Of a stretch of 56,130 nucleotides of DNA, positions 46,401 to 53,770 are shown piece by piece. Each line of letters starts with the position of its first letter. The first letter of the stretch is position 1. A program made the translations under genes and the position numbers. This DNA is from a virus, in IMG/VR virus record IMGVR_UViG_3300024999_000128, positions 1 through 56,130 of that record. One strand, written 5' to 3'. Below the pieces are notes generated by a model. The model did not search any database. It had not been told where the DNA came from and saw nothing but the letters and a program-made list of their open reading frames with translations.

Positions 46401-48753
46401 CTTCTACAGTTACAGCTTTGCTTGTTTCAAAAGGATGGTCTTTAGACACGGAAGTTCTTACTATCTCAGTCGGCTTCTCAACTTTGGCAGGAGTAACCCC
46501 TTCAACAGCCTTTTCAGGAGCAACAACCGCATTATTCTTCTTCCCCTCCCACTGCGCCCTCATCTTCTCAGCCGCAGCCCGGACGCTCTCCTCGGAGGCA
46601 TCCTTGGCGGAGAAAGTCACGCCTTTGAGTGGACCGGCTTGGTAGGTGAACTGGGGCAGGCTGAGGTTGTCGCCGTCGTACTTGAGGTCCTTGTCGATCT
46701 TGGTAGCTACTTCTGCAGGCGCGACAGCCATCCCATCAACGGGCGGCTCTTCTGGTAATACCTCTGGAACCGTCGGCGGATTCTGATCACTTCGTCCTTG
46801 TGCCGGAACAACTGTCTCAGGAATTGCAGCATTGTTCATCTCCTCCCGTATTTTGAAGATCTCCTCCTGCACCGCGGTCTTCTCAGGTCCCGCCGGCAGA
46901 GCTTCCCACTGATCTACAAGGGTGTCGTGTTGGAAGGTCAGGTTGTTGAGCGTGTCATTGACACTTCCTGCTCCTGCAGTACCTGAGACATTACCATCTG
47001 CATTTCCTGCAAGAGCAGAAACTGCTTCCGGCGAGATGTCTCCATCAGCTGCTCCACCTGCTGACCTAGCTGCAGTTGCTCCAGGTTTAACTTTTCCTGC
47101 AATATTGTTACTTGATCTTGTGTTCTCATTTGTTTCCCCCTCTGTAGATTTTAATGATTCAGAAACTCCGTCCACCACTTGCTCGGGTCCAGGGTGTACA
47201 GCCTGAACAGGTTCATTTGCAGGCGTTGCTTGCGGCTTAACTTCGGCATCCGTCACCTCGACAGTGTTTTTCTTCAACCAGTTGAACTGCGAGCCTGGGC
47301 TCTTGGCCCGCGTCGCCATCTCGGCATCGATCTGGGCTCGGTTCATGCCGGCCGGCGGAGCGTACTCGTAAACCTTGTCAGCTACCCTGAAGCGCACCAC
47401 CTCCGGCCGGGCCGGGTCGCCCATCAACTGCTCGAACTTCTTGGTTCCGGACTTGGCCAGCAGCTTCTGGTATTCCTTGCGCTCGTCGGGGGTGAACTGC
47501 TCCCCACCCAGTGCCTTGGCCTCGAGGTCGGCGAGGCGGGAGGCCCTCGCCTCTACCCCTTGCTTCGCCATCTCGGACAACGGCTTGCCGGCCAGCATCT
47601 GCTTGGCGATATCCTCCGGCGCCGCGGTGACTGTGGTTGTGCCCGCTGCGGTCTGGATGGTCACCGTCGCCTCGCCGCCCTCCAGCTTGTCGAGGGTCGC
47701 GCCTTCGGGCAGGACCTTGTCGAGAGTGTCTGCCTGGACTTTCTCTACAGCGGGGTCGGTCTTTAGTGCGCCGATCCCTTCCGAGATTGTCGACATACCC
47801 CCGCCCTGACCGGCACCGACGACGAGACCGGTAGCCGCTGACTTGGCAACCCCCTCGTCCCACGGCTTGTCCATGGCCAGGTTAGTGAAGACCTGCTCCT
47901 GCGCGGACTGCGGCATCTCTTCGAGGACGCCTTCTTTGAACATGCTCTTGGCGATCTCTTTGCCGGAGGCGAGCAGCCCCTTGCCGGTCGCGCCGCGCAT
48001 CCCGGCCGTGGCCAGGGCCACCTCAGCGTCCCGGAACCCGGGAATCTTGGACGAGCCAACACCGATCAGACCGGTCAAGGCACCAGCCCCGAGAGCGGGC
48101 AGCACGGTATCCTGCCAGTCTTTACCCTCAGCCACTCCCTGCTCCTGAATACTGCCGGAGGTAAGCAGGCCCTCCGCCCCGCCGCCAATGCCGGTCAGGG
48201 TAGCGATGGTCTTCGGATCACGGAAAAACTGCGAGGCAAACGCAGCGGCTTCCGGAGTGCCTGCGGTGAGGCCGTTCTTAGCCAGAGCGGAGGTGAGCAT
48301 CTTGCCGGCAACGCCGCGCACCGCACCCACCATGCCAATGCTCGACGGGGCGGACTCCGCGATCGCGCCGAAGGCGGCGGACGGGTTCTGCAGGTAGGCT
48401 TTGGCGGTGTCGACGAACCCCTCAGCCTGCTCGACGTTGAGGTTGGCCTGCTTGCGGGCGTCGCTGTAGCCCTGACTCAGGAACTTGTTGGTCGCCTCCG
48501 GGTCGTAGCCGATACTGCGCATCCCTTGTCCGACCATATTGCCAGTGACGATATCCGCCACGCCGACCGCCGACTGACCGAGGCCGACTGCTCCCTTGGC
48601 GAGATCGATGGCGGTGTCTTTGGCTGCGCCGAGGATACCGCGGGGCTTGATGCCTACCGGTGCAGGGATATTGGCAGGAGAGTTCCCGAGTATGTCGTCT
48701 AAGGTACCCTGCTGCGGCTCGTCGTCGGCGAGGATATCGTCAAGGGTAGGCAT
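40384..48753 (-). CDS. Giant polyvalent virion protein with three ADP-ribosyltransferase-like domains and a zincin site
   Basis: 2,789 residues. The N-terminus has two LDDIL motifs, then Ala/Gly-rich possibly membrane-associated regions (to about 330). ART-like domains: 1 near 787 (FHGTPDEF, GGIFFTTDHKLAKAY), 2 near 1013 (WHGTPHTVDKF, YGYGLYFAG), 3 near 1663 (YHGGPAELTG, GGIFFVNNK). A metallopeptidase motif HELIHA is at 1467-1472. From about 2385 the sequence resembles the polyvalent-protein LPD38 region, with hydrophobic helices near 2510-2530. Such proteins are packed in short-tailed phage heads and injected with DNA; ART and peptidase parts could modify host proteins on entry. Ribosome site GGAGGG; single uninterrupted frame. 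Confidence 0.85.
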   Translation of the reverse strand: MPTLDDILADDEPQQGTLDDILGNSPANIPAPVGIKPRGILGAAKDTAIDLAKGAVGLGQSAVGVADIVTGNMVGQGMRSIGYDPEATNKFLSQGYSDARKQANLNVEQAEGFVDTAKAYLQNPSAAFGAIAESAPSSIGMVGAVRGVAGKMLTSALAKNGLTAGTPEAAAFASQFFRDPKTIATLTGIGGGAEGLLTSGSIQEQGVAEGKDWQDTVLPALGAGALTGLIGVGSSKIPGFRDAEVALATAGMRGATGKGLLASGKEIAKSMFKEGVLEEMPQSAQEQVFTNLAMDKPWDEGVAKSAATGLVVGAGQGGGMSTISEGIGALKTDPAVEKVQADTLDKVLPEGATLDKLEGGEATVTIQTAAGTTTVTAAPEDIAKQMLAGKPLSEMAKQGVEARASRLADLEAKALGGEQFTPDERKEYQKLLAKSGTKKFEQLMGDPARPEVVRFRVADKVYEYAPPAGMNRAQIDAEMATRAKSPGSQFNWLKKNTVEVTDAEVKPQATPANEPVQAVHPGPEQVVDGVSESLKSTEGETNENTRSSNNIAGKVKPGATAARSAGGAADGDISPEAVSALAGNADGNVSGTAGAGSVNDTLNNLTFQHDTLVDQWEALPAGPEKTAVQEEIFKIREEMNNAAIPETVVPAQGRSDQNPPTVPEVLPEEPPVDGMAVAPAEVATKIDKDLKYDGDNLSLPQFTYQAGPLKGVTFSAKDASEESVRAAAEKMRAQWEGKKNNAVVAPEKAVEGVTPAKVEKPTEIVRTSVSKDHPFETSKAVTVEGFHGTPDEFTDFDSGKSAKANQGGIFFTTDHKLAKAYTLGKRDVIQATVEFKDPLVWDFNGPDDLDMNKVISAAKDKGHDGVIFKNFFEPVDIDTGNEFSTLYVTFKPERIKTSLSGAAAQKAAPAPRPRPEKKTAKAAPKPKAAKPKTENPLPSAYAVQAKVIAEDIAAGDTAFKRVPSEAAIRAYRVQNPRAKADAAMAEMAEMAEMDEDEYQGLTAVIEDEMVAWHGTPHTVDKFSSSKIGTGEGAQAYGYGLYFAGAKEVAQWYRDKLSARPESIDATLFEEKEPELTEEVWAKMVSEGGWGDDKTYALRGLLAKTLAGHDGFYIEAVGRELYNRVRAAAQKVYSNGKLYQVELAPAEDEFLLWDRPLSEQSEKVRAALKNIPQSIRDAIDGMGGDGSALYRHISKNIGNKDIMRHMMKLVDEGKISAFGKGDQKASEYLHSLGVRGIKYLDGTSRNKPLKDIKAEFLKELPEDAEFSDVEEMIGTGTFSPKNEAILKALIADDWLGFDYPAQAISAALGSKLSGYDPSPALVQAIADAQDGGTYNYVVFNDEDITILSAEKQDRDRLGDPTKAEAEKVQKGIDGKTLIQAAEWLISNTPNNGHKLIAAKVRVALLRLKGAGVEFNLNVTHVGDEIPASSANSRGVSTTDFSDVIKTTVRLNGADVTGKVGMSYETVLHELIHAATQAAIHVGNRKVSKGTTLAKTTADLITATNLIINHFNTRAKSGEQLTEFEQRILQRNVNALNNPSEVLAWTLSNKEMQDYLETVKLNKTETLWSRFVQSVRTFFGLTAASDTALSEVLRLGEDLLNADANVVTSSLDKLMGRTPVNEFAQDAQTDIRKATRVIQNMPAFKKWFGDSKVVDSSGKPLVVYHGGPAELTGDAFRTGPSGGIFFVNNKRAAGIHKMGVKDGAVHEVYLNLQNPYEVDYRGTDITRNNAEESIREAQANGHDSVIIRNFIDIPENRLDVAKRFGVQHKYKGDIYIAFSPTQIKSIFNQTWDPANPAIDMQVQTPLGIIADEQISEALKSGQKKLGTAVQALKNPKSKLHDLYVQYAPQWLAVTPLHTLVQTFGKTIPQIRNFSERLNAIVAAKEEIVSSSKVIYDKAMEMAQKTVGLDVFNTAAATASFNRMTPWKDLYSQDWTAVGKTRSEKLKNAQKKWVAAKMQKATGLTYIEAYSEAKKAYDALKTDDMKQAYQDTVEHIAGIRTREKNNLLRYIEKVTEPNSDERKEMMLKFDATFTDLHGAYWPLARVGDFVLKYVDKDGFKWAEHFTTIAERNEAKAERVAAGVDPDGIKESYKDKQPAGAVAIPAMMLEQLSKTVRAKYMKDINPNDSEAVEAAMEAAQNTINDMTQIWLRWQPETSALKNSVRRKNVKGYSLDMLRSYLDYMQRHASNIAWTEQGKKIEGDLKSMGDDIKAKLDGDVAANTDMENHLLNDLRARVQALRSVKVGVAASFLGKVGTGWYMTSPSIALVQMTQLGALTLPKLAVKYGPVKAAKALALWTKEAFKKDYRRAAMFDDPVVAVLFDELHAVVTIDNRNTPAAKGKELGEPLFSEEYVAKRIADSEKVTPYQRRLLVLREAMARNLLDISAAHEAFDVTNGKDPNSLMAKGFAIAMKPMSLSELTSRKAAVLSTYDLASQDGKDFFLAMNDIAEVVNDTLYSYSKENKGAALQGGLTRVVLQFQHYRIMTGIRLAMLLNNAIRGESKEIKAAATKEFVGIMGMTGALAGSLGMPFAGTVFAILGAILGDDDEPEDYRLMYTNWLQDTFPKTVADLLTHGLPSLAGADISKRVGLQDVYGMQNEPPPRLHGKELAAWWAANQLGPTFSVGAGLAQGYDEFFNKGNYMKGLEAAAPKPIKDVFKAIRVATDGVKTGAGKKLIPDDQIGPDEVLMIALGFNPEEISKAQGAERSLQGIKIRISERRGKLIRRAAEAIIEGDGASDALEDIRKFNLRMPRFAIGGRDIKPAVRKILRGESGTTGRRERDVATQYEVPVYQE

Positions 48754-48766
48754 TAAGCCCTCCGGG

Positions 48767-49747
48767 TTATTTTAAGTTCTTGATAAACTCTGCGACTTCT
48801 GAAGCGGTAACATCTGCGCGGCCGGCGAAATGCTTGTCGACTACGGACTTCTTGTCTGCTGCCAGCTGGGTGTAAAGCGACTTGGCTGTCGTGCCGCCAC
48901 TCTTAGGCTCCAGGATCTCCATGGTGTCAGGGTCAACCAGGACCTGCTTCTTGATGGTCTGCTGTTCTCCAAGCTGGTTCGGCGGACCGACCGGGATCTC
49001 CTGGTCAAGCACGATCGGTTTGCGGCGGGTAGCTTCCTGCGCGGCCATGGTCGCAGACCGCAGTCCCCGGGCAGATGACCCTTCAAGTGGAATCTCAGCA
49101 GTCTCGGCGCGGGTCTTGGCGGCGTCCGCCTGTGCTTTCGGAACTCCCCCGACGATGTCAGCCCACTGTGCGTTGCGCTGGGTGTAGCCATCCATCAGGG
49201 ATTTGTTGTAGTCAGCAATGCCGGCGTTGGCGGCGTTCATCTCTGCTGTGCCGTCGCTGTAGATCGGGTTTTCGTTCTTGTCATAGCCGGTGATCTGCCG
49301 GAATGCCTTGGCACTGACGAAGGGGTTCTGCATAGTCGGCGCGGTGTCGGTGCCGTTCTGAATTTCCTGGAAAGAATACTTGCCGGTCGCTGGGTCCTGC
49401 AGCATGGCGCGGTGGACACTCGGGCTCGGATCACTCGACATGCCGGTGCCGATGTATTTCTGATAATCGGAGGAGTCCTGCGCAGAGCGGAACCGCATCC
49501 CTGCCGGTGCTCCGGGCTGAGCGGCAACGGCTGCTGCGGGGATGGTGCTGGGCTGCACTGCCTGGGCGCGGATACCTGTCGGTTTCTCTACCGGAGGCAG
49601 GGCCGCTGCGGAAGTCTGTGCAGCATTATGGGCAGCCATTAAGCCAGGGGTTCTCATCCCTGCTGAAGGTGTCCACGCTGGAGGGATCCGGTTCCAGTTA
49701 ATCCCTCGGACTTTCGCCCTCTCTTCTTCCTCAGTCCGTATCGCCAT
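48767..49747 (-). CDS. Virion-associated protein, unknown
   Basis: 326 residues, starting 60 bases after the coiled-coil gene. Arg/Glu-rich start, Pro/Ala linker (about 35-85), then SAQDSSDYQKYIGTG and ATGKYSFQEIQNG, a helical section with Ala-rich repeats and a Lys-rich end. It lies between the coiled-coil structural gene and the giant protein, and is probably another ejection or inner-virion protein. No family recognised. Confidence 0.7.
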   Translation of the reverse strand: MAIRTEEEERAKVRGINWNRIPPAWTPSAGMRTPGLMAAHNAAQTSAAALPPVEKPTGIRAQAVQPSTIPAAAVAAQPGAPAGMRFRSAQDSSDYQKYIGTGMSSDPSPSVHRAMLQDPATGKYSFQEIQNGTDTAPTMQNPFVSAKAFRQITGYDKNENPIYSDGTAEMNAANAGIADYNKSLMDGYTQRNAQWADIVGGVPKAQADAAKTRAETAEIPLEGSSARGLRSATMAAQEATRRKPIVLDQEIPVGPPNQLGEQQTIKKQVLVDPDTMEILEPKSGGTTAKSLYTQLAADKKSVVDKHFAGRADVTASEVAEFIKNLK

Positions 49748-49805
49748 GATGTAACCTCCTTATACTTTCTTAACCTACCGCATCAGCGAGATAATGTCCA
49801 CCGTG

Positions 49806-51752
49806 TTACATATTATAATTGTAATTGTGCAGTGTTTTTTCACCGGTCTCATTGCTGTCAGATGTAACATTACTGTCGCTGTCGCTCTCACTGTAGGAGT
49901 TCGAGAGGCTTTCATTGAACCCGAGTTGTGCCGAAGCGGAGACACTCGACAAGGCGGAAGCGACCTTCTGGGCCTGGATCAGGGCGGCGGCTTTCAGAGC
50001 CTCGACCTGCACTTCCTTCATCGCCGTCATCGCCCGCAAGTTGGCTTCGAGTTCTTTGACCGCGATCTCGGCCTGGGCCATGACCCCGGAGATGGTTGCC
50101 GAGTAGCGGTTGACCAGGGCCTTGATGTACTCACTCTCCCGCCCGACCTCCGCCTCATAGGCGCCGATGTCAGCGGCGTAGACCTTGGTGCCAGCCTCCT
50201 CGAGTCCGAGCTGGTAGTCCGTATCAGCCTTATACTTCTCGATCGCAGCGGTAAGCACAGCGATCCGGTCCTTGTTGCCCTCGGTCACTGCCTGAATCTC
50301 GGCGATGTTGATCTCGGAGGCGACCTTGGCCCCCTGCATCTGCGCGGAAAACGCCTCGACCTGCTTGGCGAACAGGTCTACCTTGGCAGTCTCGCCGGCG
50401 ATCTGGGCCTGGTAGAGGTTGAAGCCGGCGGTGACCCCGTTGATCTGAGCGACGGCGGCGTCGATGCGGGCTCGGAAGGCCTCGATCCGTGCCTTGTCAA
50501 TCTCCACCTGCAGCTTCGCCCCTTCCATCTGAGCGCGGTAGAGGTCGATCACCACCTGCAAGGCCTGAACCCGCTTCGAGTAAATCTCCACCTGCTGCAC
50601 CTGCAGGTCACCGAGGATCTTCGCCCCTTCCATCTGGGCGCGGTAAATCTCCACCTTGGCAAGTTCGGCACGGATCCGGCTCTCGAAGACCTGGGCCAGG
50701 GTCTTGTAGCCCTCAAGCTGGGCGGTGTAGGCCGAGACCTTCAGCTGGAAGATATCGATGACCATCTGCACCTGGGTCTTGGCGATCTCGAAGGCTCGCT
50801 GGTTCACCTGATTAGTGAAATCCATGATCTGCTTCTCGAAGACCAGCCCGCTGGTGATGGCGAACTGAGTCGCTTGCTGGGTGATGTCGGCCTGCTTGTA
50901 CATGGTGTCCCGGGCAAGGTCGAGCCGGGTCCGCCGGTCGTCGTACAGAGCCTCCTGCAGGGCAGCGGAGAGCACCCCGTCCGGCATCTCCATGTTCCAC
51001 TGTTCCCAGGTGTTGAGGATCTTGGCAGTGCCTCTGTTGATCTCGATGTCAAGCTGGGTCAGCGCCCGCTCCCAGATCGCCGTCCATACCTCGTCGGTAT
51101 AGACTGCGTTGCCGAGAGTGATGTCGTTGTAGAGCTTGGTGCGCAAAGCGTCGGCAAGGTCGGACTGGTAGGTTGCCTCGCTGTAGACAAACATCGGCTC
51201 GGGAGCAGTCAGGTCGGCAGTCGGCATCACGCCGTCAAAACTCAGGCCCTCAAGCACAGGAGCTGCCGGCAGGGCGATCGACTCAAGCACCGGCACCGGC
51301 GGCAGGTCAAGGCTCGGGACGGGCGGGATGGCAGGATCGGCGACCGCCGGCGCGTCGGAAGGCACCGTCGGGATGGCTGTGCTCGGCATGGCCGGGATGT
51401 TCACTGTCGGCTCGACGGCCGTGAGCACCGGCAAGGTAATCTCTGCGATCGTCGCCTCGGTGAGCCCGAGCAGGTTGCGCAGGGCAGCGATATCTGAGAA
51501 GGCCACCGCGGTCATCCTGCTGACGTAGGCCGCTACCGCGTCAGGGCTGGGAGGCTCACCGATCGGAGGCTCAGGGGGGAGGTCGCTGATATCGACACTA
51601 CCGGATGGGGCTGTGAACGTGGCAGTGCCAAGCGCCCCCAAGGCACTGGTCGATGCTGCGTCGTACTGGTTGACAAGGTCGGTAGACAGGCCGAACCTGG
51701 CAGTGACAAGATCCTCAGCTACTGATGCGTTTGGAAATCCTAACCCGCCCAT
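49806..51752 (-). CDS. Long coiled-coil structural (injection or tail) protein
   Basis: 648 residues. Pro-rich segment at about 45-175 (IPAMPSTAIPTVPSD, then LPPVPVLESIALPAAP). From about 200 to 610 almost continuous heptad helix, with the nonamer YRAQMEGAK twice and related repeats (FSAQMQGAK). The tail is Ser/Asp-rich (SESDSDSNVTSDSNETG). Such length of coiled coil fits an internal-virion or tail-needle component. GGAG site precedes the ATG at 51752. Confidence 0.75.
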   Translation of the reverse strand: MGGLGFPNASVAEDLVTARFGLSTDLVNQYDAASTSALGALGTATFTAPSGSVDISDLPPEPPIGEPPSPDAVAAYVSRMTAVAFSDIAALRNLLGLTEATIAEITLPVLTAVEPTVNIPAMPSTAIPTVPSDAPAVADPAIPPVPSLDLPPVPVLESIALPAAPVLEGLSFDGVMPTADLTAPEPMFVYSEATYQSDLADALRTKLYNDITLGNAVYTDEVWTAIWERALTQLDIEINRGTAKILNTWEQWNMEMPDGVLSAALQEALYDDRRTRLDLARDTMYKQADITQQATQFAITSGLVFEKQIMDFTNQVNQRAFEIAKTQVQMVIDIFQLKVSAYTAQLEGYKTLAQVFESRIRAELAKVEIYRAQMEGAKILGDLQVQQVEIYSKRVQALQVVIDLYRAQMEGAKLQVEIDKARIEAFRARIDAAVAQINGVTAGFNLYQAQIAGETAKVDLFAKQVEAFSAQMQGAKVASEINIAEIQAVTEGNKDRIAVLTAAIEKYKADTDYQLGLEEAGTKVYAADIGAYEAEVGRESEYIKALVNRYSATISGVMAQAEIAVKELEANLRAMTAMKEVQVEALKAAALIQAQKVASALSSVSASAQLGFNESLSNSYSESDSDSNVTSDSNETGEKTLHNYNYNM

Positions 51753-51764
51753 AGTGTTGCTCCT

Positions 51765-53285
51765 TTATGAATAGACCTGCTTTTTCTCTGTAGCTGTGTA
51801 CTGGATCATGCCGAGAAAGATCTCGCCCTTAAACAGGACAGCGTCCCCGGCCTCATCTACGATCTCCGGGATAGTGTGTTCCCAATAAGTGCCGTTGTAT
51901 CTTGCCTCAAACCGTACAGGCGCAGCAAGAACTCCATCGGAGTTGGGGCCGACGTAATCATATTCGACCCAGACATCAGGGTTATCCCAACTCTCAACGC
52001 GATACGCAGCCATGAGTCCGGTCACCTTGGCGATGCTGTCTGTGCTGTAGTATTTTACCTGATTACCGATGTTCTGGAAGTACGATGGATACTCATCTGG
52101 CGACGGACCTTGTAACAGGAAAATATCCGCATCGACACGAAAGCAGTAGCTATACAAATACTCAACGGTCTCTATATCTTCCGACGAGACAAGATCATAC
52201 GTGCATTCCCCGGATACTGAGGCATTGTGAGTATATATCTCTGTCGTGTCTCTGACTGAGTAGCACGATGCGACATTGTTCACATTCTCTCGTTCCAGCC
52301 GGAATGACTGTCCTTCATACCCGAAGTCTCCGATGTATCTGCTGGATAAAGTCGTTACAGAGCTGACGGTGCCTGGATAGTCGGTTCCCTCATCGACTTC
52401 ATCTACTGTTTGGTTGTAGCGCGCCACAGCGAACTCTATAGCTGTCTCGCAGTCCCCCCACACATCTGAGCAAGCTCCGGCGCGGACTGAGGTAGTAGTC
52501 CCCGACTCAGAAACCTCTGAATTTGGCAGGGCCGCAGGATGACCAAACACTTCAAACTCTCGGTGATGCTTCTTTGTAAAGGAGTACGGAGGTGGAGCCA
52601 TCGAGTAACATGCCTTGAACCCTGGACCTCCGATGTATGTATATCCATCCTCGCAGCAAGTGTCGGTAAGGACGTAAAAACCTTTCTTCGTTCCGACAGG
52701 CAAGCCTATAAAGTACGGATCATCTGCGTCGGTGATATTCTCCGTCCACGCTATCTCTTCCGCCGACGGCATGACTCCGGTCTGAGCTACGAAGAACAAC
52801 TTCGGCAGGTCGCCTCCGCCAAATGGTGCCCCCCCGATGGAAATAAGCTGCATATCGAGTGCTACCTCGACGTTGTCTTCCATATCTGCTGCAGGGATCT
52901 CATAGATGTTCTTGAAAGCATAGTACGGCCCCGCAAACGTCCCACTCAGGCAGGCTACCCACCACAGGTTATCGACGCTGCGGATGCAGGGCACGATCTG
53001 GTTGACTTGTCGAGTACGCAGTACCCACTCTTCTTTCTGCGGCCGAGGTTTGCCGGAACGCACGTCGACGATGACCGTTTCCACACCGAAGACGGTCTGC
53101 ATCGAGATCTTGCCAATGTAGGCGCCGGTCTCGTCGAAGAAGTTCTCTTCGTGCTTGTTCTGCTGCAGGGATTGGAACGCGGAGTTTTCCCGGAAGGTGC
53201 GGAGCAATCGATTGGTATGTGCGAGAGAGAGTTGCTCGGCCTTGTACCGGTCCCCCTTCAACTCGACTGCCGTCGTGCGAGCCAT
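51765..53285 (-). CDS. Virion structural protein, unknown
   Basis: 506 residues from the ATG at 53285 (TGATG with the preceding stop; CGGAG site). Beta-rich with aromatic and many Cys residues (TCCEDGY, ACYSMAPPPY, CSDVWGDC, ECTYDL). The N-terminus is basic and helical. It is coupled to its 161-residue neighbour, so it may be a tail or connector component. No family recognised. Confidence 0.75.
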   Translation of the reverse strand: MARTTAVELKGDRYKAEQLSLAHTNRLLRTFRENSAFQSLQQNKHEENFFDETGAYIGKISMQTVFGVETVIVDVRSGKPRPQKEEWVLRTRQVNQIVPCIRSVDNLWWVACLSGTFAGPYYAFKNIYEIPAADMEDNVEVALDMQLISIGGAPFGGGDLPKLFFVAQTGVMPSAEEIAWTENITDADDPYFIGLPVGTKKGFYVLTDTCCEDGYTYIGGPGFKACYSMAPPPYSFTKKHHREFEVFGHPAALPNSEVSESGTTTSVRAGACSDVWGDCETAIEFAVARYNQTVDEVDEGTDYPGTVSSVTTLSSRYIGDFGYEGQSFRLERENVNNVASCYSVRDTTEIYTHNASVSGECTYDLVSSEDIETVEYLYSYCFRVDADIFLLQGPSPDEYPSYFQNIGNQVKYYSTDSIAKVTGLMAAYRVESWDNPDVWVEYDYVGPNSDGVLAAPVRFEARYNGTYWEHTIPEIVDEAGDAVLFKGEIFLGMIQYTATEKKQVYS

Positions 53286-53770
53286 CACTGGCTCCGACGT
53301 TTCAGGAATACCGGGGCGAGGGCAAGTTCATCAAGCGAGAAATCTCCACCGTCGACATTGGCAACCCGGACCTTCCAGTATCGGGCCTTGCCGTAGAGGT
53401 ACTTCTGCAAAGTCTGGGTAACCTCCTGCTGGACCTGTCCGGTCTTGACCGGGACGATGGTGAATGTCCGTGCCGTCGACTCGTTCTCATCACCGTAGAG
53501 GGTAAGCGAGAGGTCGTCAGCAGTCTCGAAGGCTATCCGGAACGCCTCGATGCTGGTCTGGCCGCCGCGGCCGAAGTCGTGCAGCGGGGTGTCGACCCAG
53601 GCGGAGATCGCTGCGGCGCCGTCAAGGCTGCCGGTTTCCTCATAGATGCCGGCCGTTCCGAACCAGACCAACTCACCGTTGAAGAACACCGCCGAGTCGA
53701 ACGGCATGTTGATATACTGGCTGGGAAACTTGCCGGCCAACTCGAGAACCAAGGTCAATGCGTCGCTCAT
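53285..53770 (-). CDS. Small virion structural protein
   Basis: 161 residues, likely all-beta (DALTLVLELAGKFP, FGTAGIYEETG, LTLYGDENESTARTF). Starts in ATGA overlap with the repeat protein. Typical of tail-tip or head-completion accessory proteins, but no family is named. Confidence 0.75.
   Translation of the reverse strand: MSDALTLVLELAGKFPSQYINMPFDSAVFFNGELVWFGTAGIYEETGSLDGAAAISAWVDTPLHDFGRGGQTSIEAFRIAFETADDLSLTLYGDENESTARTFTIVPVKTGQVQQEVTQTLQKYLYGKARYWKVRVANVDGGDFSLDELALAPVFLKRRSQ

Noticed and set aside
49794-51497. 567-residue rightward open frame
   Set aside because: Antisense to the coiled-coil protein; low-complexity Leu/His/Asp shadow of its repeats.
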